A program made the position numbers and the translations under genes. Below the pieces are notes generated by a model. It was not told the origin of the DNA, ran no database searches, and worked only from the letters and a program-made list of their open reading frames with translations. 17,507 nucleotides of DNA from CAYQZD01 sp964421875 (GTDB taxonomy: Bacteria > Electryoneota > Tariuqbacteria > Tariuqbacterales > Tariuqbacteraceae), in the NCBI GenBank assembly GCA_964421875.1, contig CAYQZD010000075.1, positions 1 through 17,507 on the forward strand. Reading direction: 5' to 3'. Every line of letters starts with the position of its first letter. Position 1 is the stretch's first letter. This document shows, in pieces, positions 7,544 through 13,975 of this stretch.

Positions 7544-9386
7544 GATAGGTAAAAGAACGCTGTCAGCCGGGATTCTGGGACTCTTTATCTTTATCGGCTG
7601 TATCGGCAAGGAATCCGACGAGGTCAAGCTGCCCCGGACTCAACCGGATTTACGGCTTCCGCAAGCCTTGATACTGGCGACCAGCGACGGTGACGGATTG
7701 GGGACAGTGAGCGACGGGGCGCTGCTGGCTTACGAGGCGCTGAACCGGCGCGGCGTCCCTGCGCGCATAATGAGCAGAACCATCCTCGCCGACTCGATAG
7801 CGCTGGAAAGGTACGGTATAATCGTCGCCTCGACCCTTTACGGTTATCATGACGCCGACCGCCGGTATTCGCTGACCTATATGGACGACGACCAGATTCG
7901 GCTTTTGAAGGACTGGGCGGCGGGGGGCGGAATCCTCATCGCGGGGGAGAATTTCGCGCGCAACACCAGGGAGGGTTACGACCGAATTTTGGACAGCGGA
8001 AGGCTGGATTCCGCCGCGTGGCTTTTCAGCGAAGCGGTGGGGGCGGCGCTGGCGGAACTTGACTTAAACGGATATTCACTGGCGGCGGATTCGGAGCATA
8101 ACCTCTGGGATTCCGGCGTTAAGACCACGCTGACTCAGCCCGGCTATACTCTGGTTCCGGCGCAGCCTTCCGACAGCCTGAATATTACGATTTCGGCGGA
8201 ATGGGGGCGGTGCGAAGAGGCTATCCCGGCGGTTTGGGTGAACCGATTCGGGGAGGGTTTGTGCTATTACTTCACCTCTTTCCGGCTGCTGCATCCTTCA
8301 CAGGACGGGGGGCTGGCTTCCCCGGAGGAGATTGAGAGGTTTTATCAGGCTGTCGGCGACTCTATCGCTAATAGGGCGCTTTCGGCGACAGGGGGAAAGT
8401 TCAGCCTCAGCATCCCGCCCTGGCCGGGGAACCGTCCGGCGGCATTAGCATTGACTTTGAACTGCAGATGCGACGAAGACGGGTTGTTCGAGCTGATTCA
8501 AAAGTTGACCGACGCCGCCGGGGCGCTGACTATTTTCGCGCAACATCCGCAGAAGGTTCAGGATTCTCTGCCTTCACCGCTGCGGGAAAAGGTGGAAATC
8601 GCCAGTCTTTCGCGAACCGATTTAGTGCTGACCGATTTGGAACGGGGGCACGCGCTGGAGATGATACACATCCCGCAGCGGGAGGATTTTTCTCTCAACG
8701 GCTTCCGTTTCCCGCGGCTGGCGCGGAATTACGCGCTTCTGGAACGCCTGGACCGGTTGGGATACCTCTACGAAAGCAGTCTGACGGTGAATCATATCGA
8801 ATACTATCAGGGCAGCCTCTTCCCGCTCCGGCTGAACCTCGCCGGTGAAGAGTGCGGGGCTGCGGAATTGAACCTACTGGAAATAGGTCCCATCTATCGG
8901 GACGATTGGTCGTTTTATCACGACCGTTCCCGCGGGGCGGAGAAGAACGCCTCGCTCTACCAGCAATTCCTGCTGAACTTGTGGGAAGATGTGTTTTTGC
9001 CGGGGAAGGGGGCAATGGTTCAAATCGGCGATCCGCTGTTTCAGGGGAGTTCGGACACATTGCTGCAACCGGTGATAAAATTGGCGGCTCGCGCCGCGGA
9101 GGACGGCGCCTGGATAACCACGCTGGCAGACATCGCAGAATACTGGAACGCGCGCGAAAACGCGGAGGTCGAGGTCTGGAGCGGGGGCTCCGGCGCTGTC
9201 ATCGCGGTGGAGGGGAAGGGGCGCAACCTGGAAGGGTTCACCATCGCCCTCCGGCTGGCGCCGGAATACGCCGCCCGCCGGATTAGATGGAAGGCGCAGA
9301 ATGCGGAGGTCAACCAAAGCGGGGGGGATACGCTGTTTATTGTCTGCGGCGCCGGTGAGCGGGCGGGGGTGAAGTTAAATTTTTGA
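7536..9386 (+). CDS. lipoprotein with GATase-like domain and degenerate deacetylase-like domain
   Basis: A 616-residue putative lipoprotein; the N-terminus has basic residues, a hydrophobic stretch and FIGC (Cys22, with an unusual Phe at -3). Residues about 37-190 (ALILATSDGDGLG, ERYGIIVAS, LKDWAAGGGILIAGEN) look like a Rossmann/flavodoxin or glutamine-amidotransferase-like fold. From about 300 the order of elements follows CE4 deacetylases (PAALALTLN, ALTIF, RLDRLGYLYESS, ITTLADIAEYWNAR), followed by a beta-sandwich. Where CE4 enzymes have the two Asp of motif 1, N309 and C310 stand, and no HxxxH motif is evident, so catalysis is doubtful. I chose the ATG at 7536 because GAGGA (7525-7529) lies 6 bases upstream; it overlaps the hydrolase gene by 8 bases, so translational coupling is likely. 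An ATG at 7533 is possible. The role is probably binding or presenting the polymer; this is inferred. Confidence 0.8.
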   Translation: MNRIGKRTLSAGILGLFIFIGCIGKESDEVKLPRTQPDLRLPQALILATSDGDGLGTVSDGALLAYEALNRRGVPARIMSRTILADSIALERYGIIVASTLYGYHDADRRYSLTYMDDDQIRLLKDWAAGGGILIAGENFARNTREGYDRILDSGRLDSAAWLFSEAVGAALAELDLNGYSLAADSEHNLWDSGVKTTLTQPGYTLVPAQPSDSLNITISAEWGRCEEAIPAVWVNRFGEGLCYYFTSFRLLHPSQDGGLASPEEIERFYQAVGDSIANRALSATGGKFSLSIPPWPGNRPAALALTLNCRCDEDGLFELIQKLTDAAGALTIFAQHPQKVQDSLPSPLREKVEIASLSRTDLVLTDLERGHALEMIHIPQREDFSLNGFRFPRLARNYALLERLDRLGYLYESSLTVNHIEYYQGSLFPLRLNLAGEECGAAELNLLEIGPIYRDDWSFYHDRSRGAEKNASLYQQFLLNLWEDVFLPGKGAMVQIGDPLFQGSSDTLLQPVIKLAARAAEDGAWITTLADIAEYWNARENAEVEVWSGGSGAVIAVEGKGRNLEGFTIALRLAPEYAARRIRWKAQNAEVNQSGGDTLFIVCGAGERAGVKLNF

Positions 9387-9400
9387 TTACAGCGTTGTAG

Positions 9401-9421
9401 GTCGGCTTATTCAAAGCCGAC
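9401..9421. repeat. palindrome after the polysaccharide locus
   Basis: GTCGGCTT at 9401-9408 and AAGCCGAC at 9414-9421 form an 8-bp perfect stem with a 5-base loop, 14 bases after the last gene of the locus. There is no T-run, so it may be a repeat unit or an RNA-stabilising hairpin and need not be an intrinsic terminator. Confidence 0.55.
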
Positions 9422-9569
9422 AATCGTAATTGGCGAGTCTGAATGACCTGCCCTACTTACTCACAATATAATTGACAAAGTAATGACGCAGCAGAGTGCA
9501 GGGACTCTGTTGCACATCTAAATATTCTATCTTCATAACTTGACATTAAACAAATTATTAATATATTAA

Positions 9570-9641
9570 TTCGGGATTCAGTATTCAGTGTTCCGCCAAA
9601 GGCGGACAAGCGTTATTGTTCTTAATTCATAATTCATAATT
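9570..9641. repeat. spacer with TCCGCC/GGCGGA hairpin and ATTCATA tandem repeats
   Basis: Within the 270-base gene-free spacer 9387-9656 there is a TTCGGGATTCAGTA element at 9570-9583 (a near copy occurs at 11259-11270), a perfect 6-bp hairpin TCCGCC/GGCGGA with an AAA loop at 9592-9606, and tandem copies of AATTCATA at about 9624-9641. I see no promoter that stands out here. Confidence 0.45.
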
Positions 9642-9656
9642 CTCAATTTTTATATT

Positions 9657-9908
9657 ATGCTTACAATCGAATTTGAAATCGGGGGAAAGCGGGTCTCCAT
9701 CAAGAAGGTGAAGAACGCCCGCGAACGGGAAATCCTGCTCGCCGCCTACAGCAACATCGTGGCGCGGTTGGCGGAGGTGAAATGTCCGGTTCATGGGGAA
9801 GCGCCTCGGGTGCTGGCGCAGGGCGATAATGCGAAAAGCCTCACTATCGAAGTGTCGGGCTGCTGCGATAAATTGGTGGAGGAGGCGGAGGGGCGGTTGG
9901 GGGAGTAG
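9657..9908 (+). CDS. small Cys/His protein of unknown function
   Basis: An 83-residue protein that I cannot assign to a named family. The N-terminal half is beta-alpha: LTIEFEIGGKRVSI then a charged helix (about 20-40). The second half carries CPVHG (C43, H46), a strand and SGCC (C69, C70), then an amphipathic helix. CxxH with a downstream CC could bind zinc or act in redox chemistry; small bacterial hypothetical proteins with CPVHG...CC exist to my memory, but their function is not known to me. Codon use is GC-rich like the polysaccharide genes and unlike the AT-rich module that follows. There is no Shine-Dalgarno sequence in front of the ATG, which lies in AT-rich repeat DNA, so the start is less certain than the frame. 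Confidence 0.7.
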   Translation: MLTIEFEIGGKRVSIKKVKNAREREILLAAYSNIVARLAEVKCPVHGEAPRVLAQGDNAKSLTIEVSGCCDKLVEEAEGRLGE

Positions 9909-9999
9909 TTGGAAAAAACTCACAGCCTCAATATACTTCATACCTTATAACAACTTCACTTTATAACATTATAAAAACTTACTTTTTTACAAAAAGTAC

Positions 10000-10028
10000 T
10001 TGACTTTATCATGAGTGTTGTATATATT
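10000..10028 (+). promoter_or_regulatory. sigma70-type promoter of the XRE-ImmA module
   Basis: TTGACT at 10000-10005, a 17-base spacer and TATATT at 10023-10028, 42 bases before the XRE gene ATG. This is the best-formed promoter in the window. Confidence 0.65.
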
Positions 10029-10035
10029 ATACAAC
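10017..10035. promoter_or_regulatory. putative operator overlapping the -10 box
   Basis: GTTGTATA (10017-10024) and TATACAAC (10028-10035) form a perfect 8-bp inverted repeat around a 3-base centre. The dyad covers the TATATT box, so a bound dimer would block RNA polymerase. The obvious ligand is the XRE protein encoded next, acting as an autorepressor; that is inference. Confidence 0.6.
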
Positions 10036-10069
10036 AAGAGAACAACCCTAAACCAAATTCGGAGGCTTT

Positions 10070-10441
10070 ATGGCTAATATATTCGGCGAAAAGCTAAAAG
10101 AGCTTCGCCTAAATCGGTCGCTTTCTATCCGCCAGTTCTGTAAAAAAACCGCTTTAGATCCCGGTAATGTAAGTAAATGGGAAAGAGGTTTGCTCAAACC
10201 CCCGCAGACAACAGAAGTCCTTGAAAGAATTGCTGCTATACTTGATTTGGAACCTGGAAGCGACACTTACAAAGATTTCTTTGCAAGTGCGGCAGTAAGT
10301 TCAGGGAGAATTCCAAGAGAGACTGTAGAAAATGAAGAACTGCTCGCGAAACTGCCTGTTCTCTTGAGAACTATCGATGGTCAAAAGTTGACCAGCGGAC
10401 AGCTTGATTCGTTAATAGAAATCATTAAGGAGGAGTTATGA
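10070..10441 (+). CDS. XRE-family helix-turn-helix regulator
   Basis: A 123-residue DNA-binding protein. Residues about 7-65 form an XRE/Cro-type helix-turn-helix (LKELRLNRSLSIRQFCKKT, then LDPGNVSKWERG, then LERIAAILDL). The remainder is short and helical, as in regulators paired with ImmA/IrrE peptidases. GGAGG at 10061-10065 precedes the ATG. Its stop overlaps the start of the peptidase gene (ATGA at 10438-10441), and an AAGGAGGA ribosome site for that gene lies inside its 3' end, so the pair is an operon. In known pairs (ImmR-ImmA, DdrO-IrrE) the peptidase cleaves the repressor to release its targets. The gene is distinctly AT-rich compared with its surroundings, suggesting transfer. Confidence 0.88.
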   Translation: MANIFGEKLKELRLNRSLSIRQFCKKTALDPGNVSKWERGLLKPPQTTEVLERIAAILDLEPGSDTYKDFFASAAVSSGRIPRETVENEELLAKLPVLLRTIDGQKLTSGQLDSLIEIIKEEL

Positions 10442-10638
10442 CAGAATTCAAAGCTCCGTATATTCCATACGAAGAAATTGTCAAGAAAGCCAGTCAATTT
10501 CTTGACGATTACCATCCAAGCAGAGAGATTCCAATTCCAATCGAATTGATTGTGGAGGACAAGCTTGGATTGGATATTGTGCCTCTTCCTCAATTGAAGC
10601 AGTCAATTGAAGTTGAGCTTTTATTTCAAAAGACTTGA
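10438..10638 (+). pseudogene. ImmA/IrrE metallopeptidase, N-terminal fragment (frameshifted)
   Basis: This 66-codon reading frame encodes the N-terminal part of an ImmA/IrrE-type peptidase (PYEEIVKKASQFLDDY, IPIPIELI, LGLDIVPLPQLKQ) and then runs off into EVELLFQKT and a TGA. Family members continue after the VPLP segment with a strand like GFIS.DLKSIYVD. The next frame supplies exactly AFISKDLKSIYIDQ beginning one base away, so adding a single G near 10615 restores Val-Gly-Ala-Phe-Ile-Ser and joins both fragments into an approximately 203-residue protein. The upstream ribosome site AAGGAGGA (10427-10434) is intact. Either the gene is inactivated or the base was lost in sequencing or assembly. 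Confidence 0.75.
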
Positions 10639-11048
10639 AATCAATATATATTGACCAACACACGCTTGAAAACTATGAAAATCGTTACAGGTTTTCCTTA
10701 GCTCACGAAGTTGGACATATAGTCCTCCACTCCTATCTTTTTAAAGACTTATCTTATAAAGACACCTCTGAATATAAAGAGTTCATCAATAATATCGATT
10801 CCAAAGAATATGGATGGTTTGAATCACAAGCGTATAATTTTGCGGGATTAGTGCTTGTGCCAAGTGAACATTTATATGTTGAATTCAACAAAGGTTGTAG
10901 ACTATTAGAATATGCGAACAAAGAACACTTACAAGATTTTCCTCAATTTCCCCAGTATATTTCGACTTGGATAGCAAAAAAGTTCATTGTATCTCAAATC
11001 GTCATATTGAAAAGACTAAAGAAGGAAGGATTAATCATAGATTATTGA
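10635..11048 (+). pseudogene. ImmA/IrrE metallopeptidase, C-terminal catalytic fragment
   Basis: This 137-codon frame (possible TTG start at 10635, overlapping the TGA of the first fragment as TTGA) holds the catalytic half: HEVGH at 10704-10718 gives the zinc ligands and catalytic Glu of a gluzincin, and the Glu of WFESQAYNFAG (10821) fits the third ligand. The C-terminus is helical. In DdrO-IrrE and ImmR-ImmA such a peptidase destroys its partner repressor. Reinitiation at the TTG could in principle produce this half alone, but it would lack the N-terminal helices. Base composition is as AT-rich as the XRE gene. Together with 10438-10638 it forms one broken gene. Confidence 0.75.
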
Positions 11049-11240
11049 TTATTCATTAAGAAATATCAACTAATCAATATGAAGAAAAACACCATAACAA
11101 TATCATCCTCAATTGCTCCCCCCCCACCAAAAACTTGCTAATTTCCCCCCAATTTGTTATATTTATCGCGTGATACTCCGGGGGAAACGGCGAACATATC
11201 GATATAAGCCCCCCATAAAAAATCCCGGCGCTGGGAATAT

Positions 11241-11283
11241 GGGACTCAGGATACAGGATTCGGGATTCTGTAGCGGGATTCAA
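11241..11283. repeat. degenerate GGGATTC/CAGGATTC repeats in the spacer 11049-11448
   Basis: The 400-base gene-free spacer 11049-11448 is AT-rich with C- and T-runs. At 11241-11283 it carries repeats of the form GGGACTC, CAGGATAC, CAGGATTC, CGGGATTC. TTCGGGATTCTGTA at 11259-11272 is nearly the same as the element at 9570-9583, and ACAGGATTC recurs at about 17354-17362. This is a dispersed intergenic repeat. Confidence 0.45.
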
Positions 11284-11342
11284 TACAAATCAACTATACT
11301 ATTAGTTTTCCATATATATTAGACGAGCAGGGACGGTTTTTT

Positions 11343-11371
11343 TTGCTCTTTTCTCTTTTAAACCTTATACT
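11343..11371 (+). promoter_or_regulatory. possible promoter of the ammonia-lyase gene
   Basis: TTGCTC at 11343-11348, a 17-base spacer and TATACT at 11366-11371, 78 bases before the ATG at 11449. The -10 box is good and the -35 box partial. Confidence 0.4.
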
Positions 11372-11380
11372 TATCACTGG

Positions 11381-11415
11381 TTGCTCGTTACTTGTTACTC
11401 GTTGCTCGTTACTCG
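11381..11415. repeat. GTTACTCGTTGCTCG short tandem repeats
   Basis: TTGCTCGTTAC, TTGTTACTCG and TTGCTCGTTACTCG follow each other directly in the leader of the ammonia-lyase gene. A related run (CTTGTTACTTGTTACTC) lies at 15622-15638. They are simple degenerate tandem repeats with no clear function. Confidence 0.55.
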
Positions 11416-11448
11416 ATACAACTCATACACCGATTTCAAGGAGACCTA

Positions 11449-12969
11449 ATGGCGATAACGCTTGACGGACACCATTTAACCATAGAAGACGTAGTCGCCG
11501 TAGCGCGGGGCGGCGAACGAATCGAAGTTCATCCCAAAGCCTGGGCGCGCATCAAAGAATGCCGCGAGCTGATGGAACGCAAAATGGCCGCCGGGGAAGT
11601 GATGTACGGGGTCAACACCGGCATCGGCGAGCTTTCCGAAGTGCGGCTGCAGCCTGAGCAGGTCAAAGAGTTCCAGCGCTACCTGATCTACAGCCACGCC
11701 GCCGGTTACGGCGAACCGATGCCCCCGGAGGCAGTGCGGGCGGCGATGACCAGCCGGGTCAATGTGCACTGCCACGGTAAATCGGGGCTGCGGCCGGTGG
11801 TGGTGGAAACCATTGTGGAGATGCTGAACCGGGGGGTAACTCCGGTGATGTGCCAGCGGGGCAGTGTGGCTGCTTGCGGCGACCTTTCGCCGATGAGCCA
11901 GTTCGCGCTGGTAATTATGGGCGAGGGGGAAGCGTTCTATCTGGGGGAACGGCTTCCGGCGCAGGAAGCGATGAACCGCGCCGGTATCCCCACGCTGGAA
12001 TTCGAGGCCCGGGACGGACTCGCCACCATCAACGGCTCCAATGTCATCACCGGCTGGGGGGCGCTGATGCTGGACGAAGCCAACCGCTGGCTGAAGATGC
12101 ACGACATCGCCATCGCGATGACCCTGGAAGCGTTGAACGCCAATATGAAAGCCTACGACGCCCGTCTCCACAGGCTGCGCGGCTATCAGGGAGCGATGGA
12201 CTGCGCGGAAAATATCCGCCTTATCACCGAAGGGTCGGAACTGCTGGCTGCGGGCAGGAAAAAGGTCCAGGACGCTTATTCGCTGCGCTCCACTCCTCAG
12301 GTTGCGGGCGCGGCTCGGGATACGATGGTTTTCGCGCGGCAGATGATAGAGACCGAGCTGAACGGCGTGGGCGACAATCCGATTTTCATCCCTCAGGACG
12401 ACCTGGTGCTGACCGGAGCGAATTTCCAGGGGACTCCCATCGCCTTCGCCCTGGAATTTATGTCCACCGCGACTACTACCGTTGCCGCCCTCTCGGAAAG
12501 GCGATTGAACCGTCTGTTAAATCCCAACCTCAGTGTGGGACTGCCCGCGTTCCTGACCAAGGGCGCGGGGATGTTCAGCGGGATGATGCTTTCGCAGTAC
12601 ACCGCGGGGCAGATGGTGAACGAAAACCGCTGCCTCTGCCATCCCGCAGCCACCGGGTCCATCCCCGCCGCTGCCGACCAGGAGGATTTCGTCTCGATGG
12701 GGATGACCTCCGCTATCAAGAACCGGCAGATAATGGACAACAACTACGCCATCCTCGCTATCGAATTTATGGCGGCGGCTCAAGCCTTCGACTTCCGAAA
12801 AGGGAAACCAAGCAAAGCCTCTCAGGCGGCTCACGGGGTGATCCGCAAATACTCGCCCCACCTTGAAGAAGACCGGCCCCTCTACGAAGACCACAATCGG
12901 TTGGCGGAGATGGTCCGCTCCGGCGAGATACTTGAAGCGGTGGAGAACGAGGCGGGACATCTTAAATAG
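11449..12969 (+). CDS. hutH: histidine ammonia-lyase family enzyme with an Ala-Cys-Gly MIO motif
   Basis: A 506-residue member of the MIO ammonia-lyase family (histidine to trans-urocanate plus ammonia in HAL). Numbering follows Pseudomonas putida HutH closely: Y53 in YGVNTG, H83 in YSHAAG, N195 in INGSN, Y277 and R280 in DAYSLR, F326 in ANFQGTP and E412 in QEDFVSMG all match known active-site residues. The oddity is A142-C143-G144 (codons GCT TGC GGC at 11872-11880): the family norm is Ala-Ser-Gly, the precursor of the electrophilic MIO cofactor. H83 points to histidine, though some tyrosine lyases also have Ser-His here. No hutU, hutI or other histidine genes are near. The ATG at 11449 is chosen because AAGGAG (11438-11443) precedes it by 5 bases; an upstream start at 11392 would encode repeat DNA. 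Confidence 0.85.
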   Translation: MAITLDGHHLTIEDVVAVARGGERIEVHPKAWARIKECRELMERKMAAGEVMYGVNTGIGELSEVRLQPEQVKEFQRYLIYSHAAGYGEPMPPEAVRAAMTSRVNVHCHGKSGLRPVVVETIVEMLNRGVTPVMCQRGSVAACGDLSPMSQFALVIMGEGEAFYLGERLPAQEAMNRAGIPTLEFEARDGLATINGSNVITGWGALMLDEANRWLKMHDIAIAMTLEALNANMKAYDARLHRLRGYQGAMDCAENIRLITEGSELLAAGRKKVQDAYSLRSTPQVAGAARDTMVFARQMIETELNGVGDNPIFIPQDDLVLTGANFQGTPIAFALEFMSTATTTVAALSERRLNRLLNPNLSVGLPAFLTKGAGMFSGMMLSQYTAGQMVNENRCLCHPAATGSIPAAADQEDFVSMGMTSAIKNRQIMDNNYAILAIEFMAAAQAFDFRKGKPSKASQAAHGVIRKYSPHLEEDRPLYEDHNRLAEMVRSGEILEAVENEAGHLK

Positions 12970-12988
12970 ACACCAGAGAACTTCGTGA

Positions 12989-13016
12989 TGGCGCAGAATG
13001 CCCGTTTCCTGCGCCA
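12989..13016. repeat. 28-bp palindrome, 11-6-11 type (imperfect copy)
   Basis: TGGCGCAG at 12989-12996 pairs with CTGCGCCA at 13009-13016. Taken as 11-base arms and a 6-base loop it has two mismatches. Its outer arm equals that of the palindrome at 15530-15557, so it appears to be a decayed member of the same repeat family. It lies 20 bases after the ammonia-lyase stop. Confidence 0.55.
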
Positions 13017-13115
13017 GACCAGGGGAGATTTGGCGCACACTTGCCAGACTATGCAGAAAAATCCTAAAATTGTTACTGCTTACTATAAAACCATCATTGT
13101 CGAATCTAAAAAGTA

Positions 13116-13371
13116 ATGGGGGAGGAGACCGAGTACTTTGAGCAACTGAAAACACGACAGGGATTATTATTACAGAGTATCGCGTTTATGCGGCAAATGG
13201 GCTTTAGCGTCGTTTTTACTGGCTTTGATTTGTCTCGCCATCTTCATCATTGAGTCCTTCAGGGTGTGGTTTTGTTTTCCATGCGCCCTCTTTATTCTTG
13301 GAGGCGTAATTCTCCTCCGGGTGAAAGCGACCTCACTGCATAACGCCCGCCGCGCGCCTGCGATTATATAA
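13116..13371 (+). pseudogene. possible frameshifted two-helix small membrane protein
   Basis: The 415-base space between the ammonia-lyase and TrmO genes appears empty if only intact frames are counted. An ATG at 13116 opens a frame reading MGEETEYFEQLKTRQ; the frame one base later, from 13162, continues DYYYRVSRLCGKW and then two hydrophobic segments (ALASFLLALICLAIFII, and FPCALFILGGVILL) separated by a few polar residues, ending at TAA 13369-13371. Removing one G from the GGG at 13160-13162 joins them into an 84-residue protein with a charged cytoplasmic head and two membrane helices. I do not recognise the family. The helices are hard to explain by chance, but the joined reading is an inference. 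Confidence 0.4.
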
Positions 13372-13384
13372 ACACGACCATACC

Positions 13385-13882
13385 ATGAAATCGGAAATCG
13401 TCCTCTATTCCATCGGGGTCATCCGCACCCCGCATCGGGAGGATGCGCCCGTTCCTATCCAGCCGGCGCTGGCTAAAGGGTCAGAGGGGATAATCGAGAT
13501 TTTTCCGGAATACCGGGAAGGGCTGAATGACCTGGAGGGATTCGACCGCATCTGGGTTTTGTTCTGGATGAACCGAGCCAAGCCGTACAAACTGAAGGTC
13601 GTCCCTTACCGTGACATTGTGCCGCGCGGTCTGTTTGCCACCAGAGCTCCTTCACGCCCTAATCCTATCGGTATCTCCCCGGTAAGACTGTTAAAAGTCG
13701 ATGTTGAGGCGGGCCGCCTCAAGGTAGCGGAAACGGACATCTTGGACGGCACCCCCATCATCGACATCAAACCCTACTCCCCCGAATTCGATTCCCACCC
13801 GGATGCGAAAGCCGGCTGGCTGGATAAAGTGAAAGGTAAGCGGAACAGTGCTGACGATAGATTCGCCGGAAATGCCGGTTGA
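13385..13882 (+). CDS. trmO: TrmO/TsaA-type tRNA methyltransferase
   Basis: A 165-residue protein of the TsaA/YaeB/TrmO family. TrmO uses S-adenosylmethionine to methylate the N6-threonylcarbamoyl-adenosine at position 37 of certain tRNAs (forming m6t6A). Seen: the opening YSIGVIRTPH, an EGLNDLEGFDRIWVLFWM segment, RPNPIG (R91-G96) and LDGTPIIDIKPY (from L120), the family's most conserved blocks. E. coli TrmO is about 235 residues; this protein ends after the beta-barrel core and lacks the C-terminal extension, as many short bacterial and archaeal homologues do. No clear ribosome site precedes the ATG at 13385. It faces the minus-strand tRNA-Sec gene, with a strong hairpin between them. Confidence 0.9.
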   Translation: MKSEIVLYSIGVIRTPHREDAPVPIQPALAKGSEGIIEIFPEYREGLNDLEGFDRIWVLFWMNRAKPYKLKVVPYRDIVPRGLFATRAPSRPNPIGISPVRLLKVDVEAGRLKVAETDILDGTPIIDIKPYSPEFDSHPDAKAGWLDKVKGKRNSADDRFAGNAG

Positions 13883-13901
13883 ATTTCAGATAAAGAAGAT
13901 C

Positions 13902-13941
13902 AGTAAAAAAACCGGAAATCAGCGATTTTGATTTCCGGTTT
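13902..13941 (-). terminator. strong intrinsic terminator of the tRNA-Sec transcript
   Basis: AAACCGGAAATCA (13909-13921) and TGATTTCCGGTTT (13929-13941) form a 13-bp perfect stem with a 7-base loop. On the minus strand the hairpin runs into a T-run (the A-run at 13905-13911 on the plus strand), as expected of a rho-independent terminator 35 bases after the tRNA end. It may also stop plus-strand transcripts from trmO, though that side has no long T-run. Confidence 0.85.
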
Positions 13942-13975
13942 CTACTCTAAACAATGCGAACGGTAATAACCTTAG

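Noticed and set aside
10600..10640. Programmed -1 frameshift to express the ImmA peptidase
   Set aside because: No X-XXY-YYZ slippery heptamer is in the right frame; the codons CAA AAG do not re-pair well after a -1 slip. A lost base explains the data more simply.
11476..12171. Long open frames antisense to the ammonia-lyase gene
   Set aside because: They are His/Pro/Arg-rich shadows of a GC-rich coding strand whose sense product is clearly a complete enzyme.
12988..13113. Short frame of about 42 codons after the ammonia-lyase gene
   Set aside because: It starts inside a palindromic repeat, has no ribosome site and no recognisable protein features.
13880..13906. Read-through of the trmO TGA as selenocysteine, given the nearby tRNA-Sec
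   Set aside because: Only a few codons follow before TAA, and the protein already ends where short TrmO homologues end.
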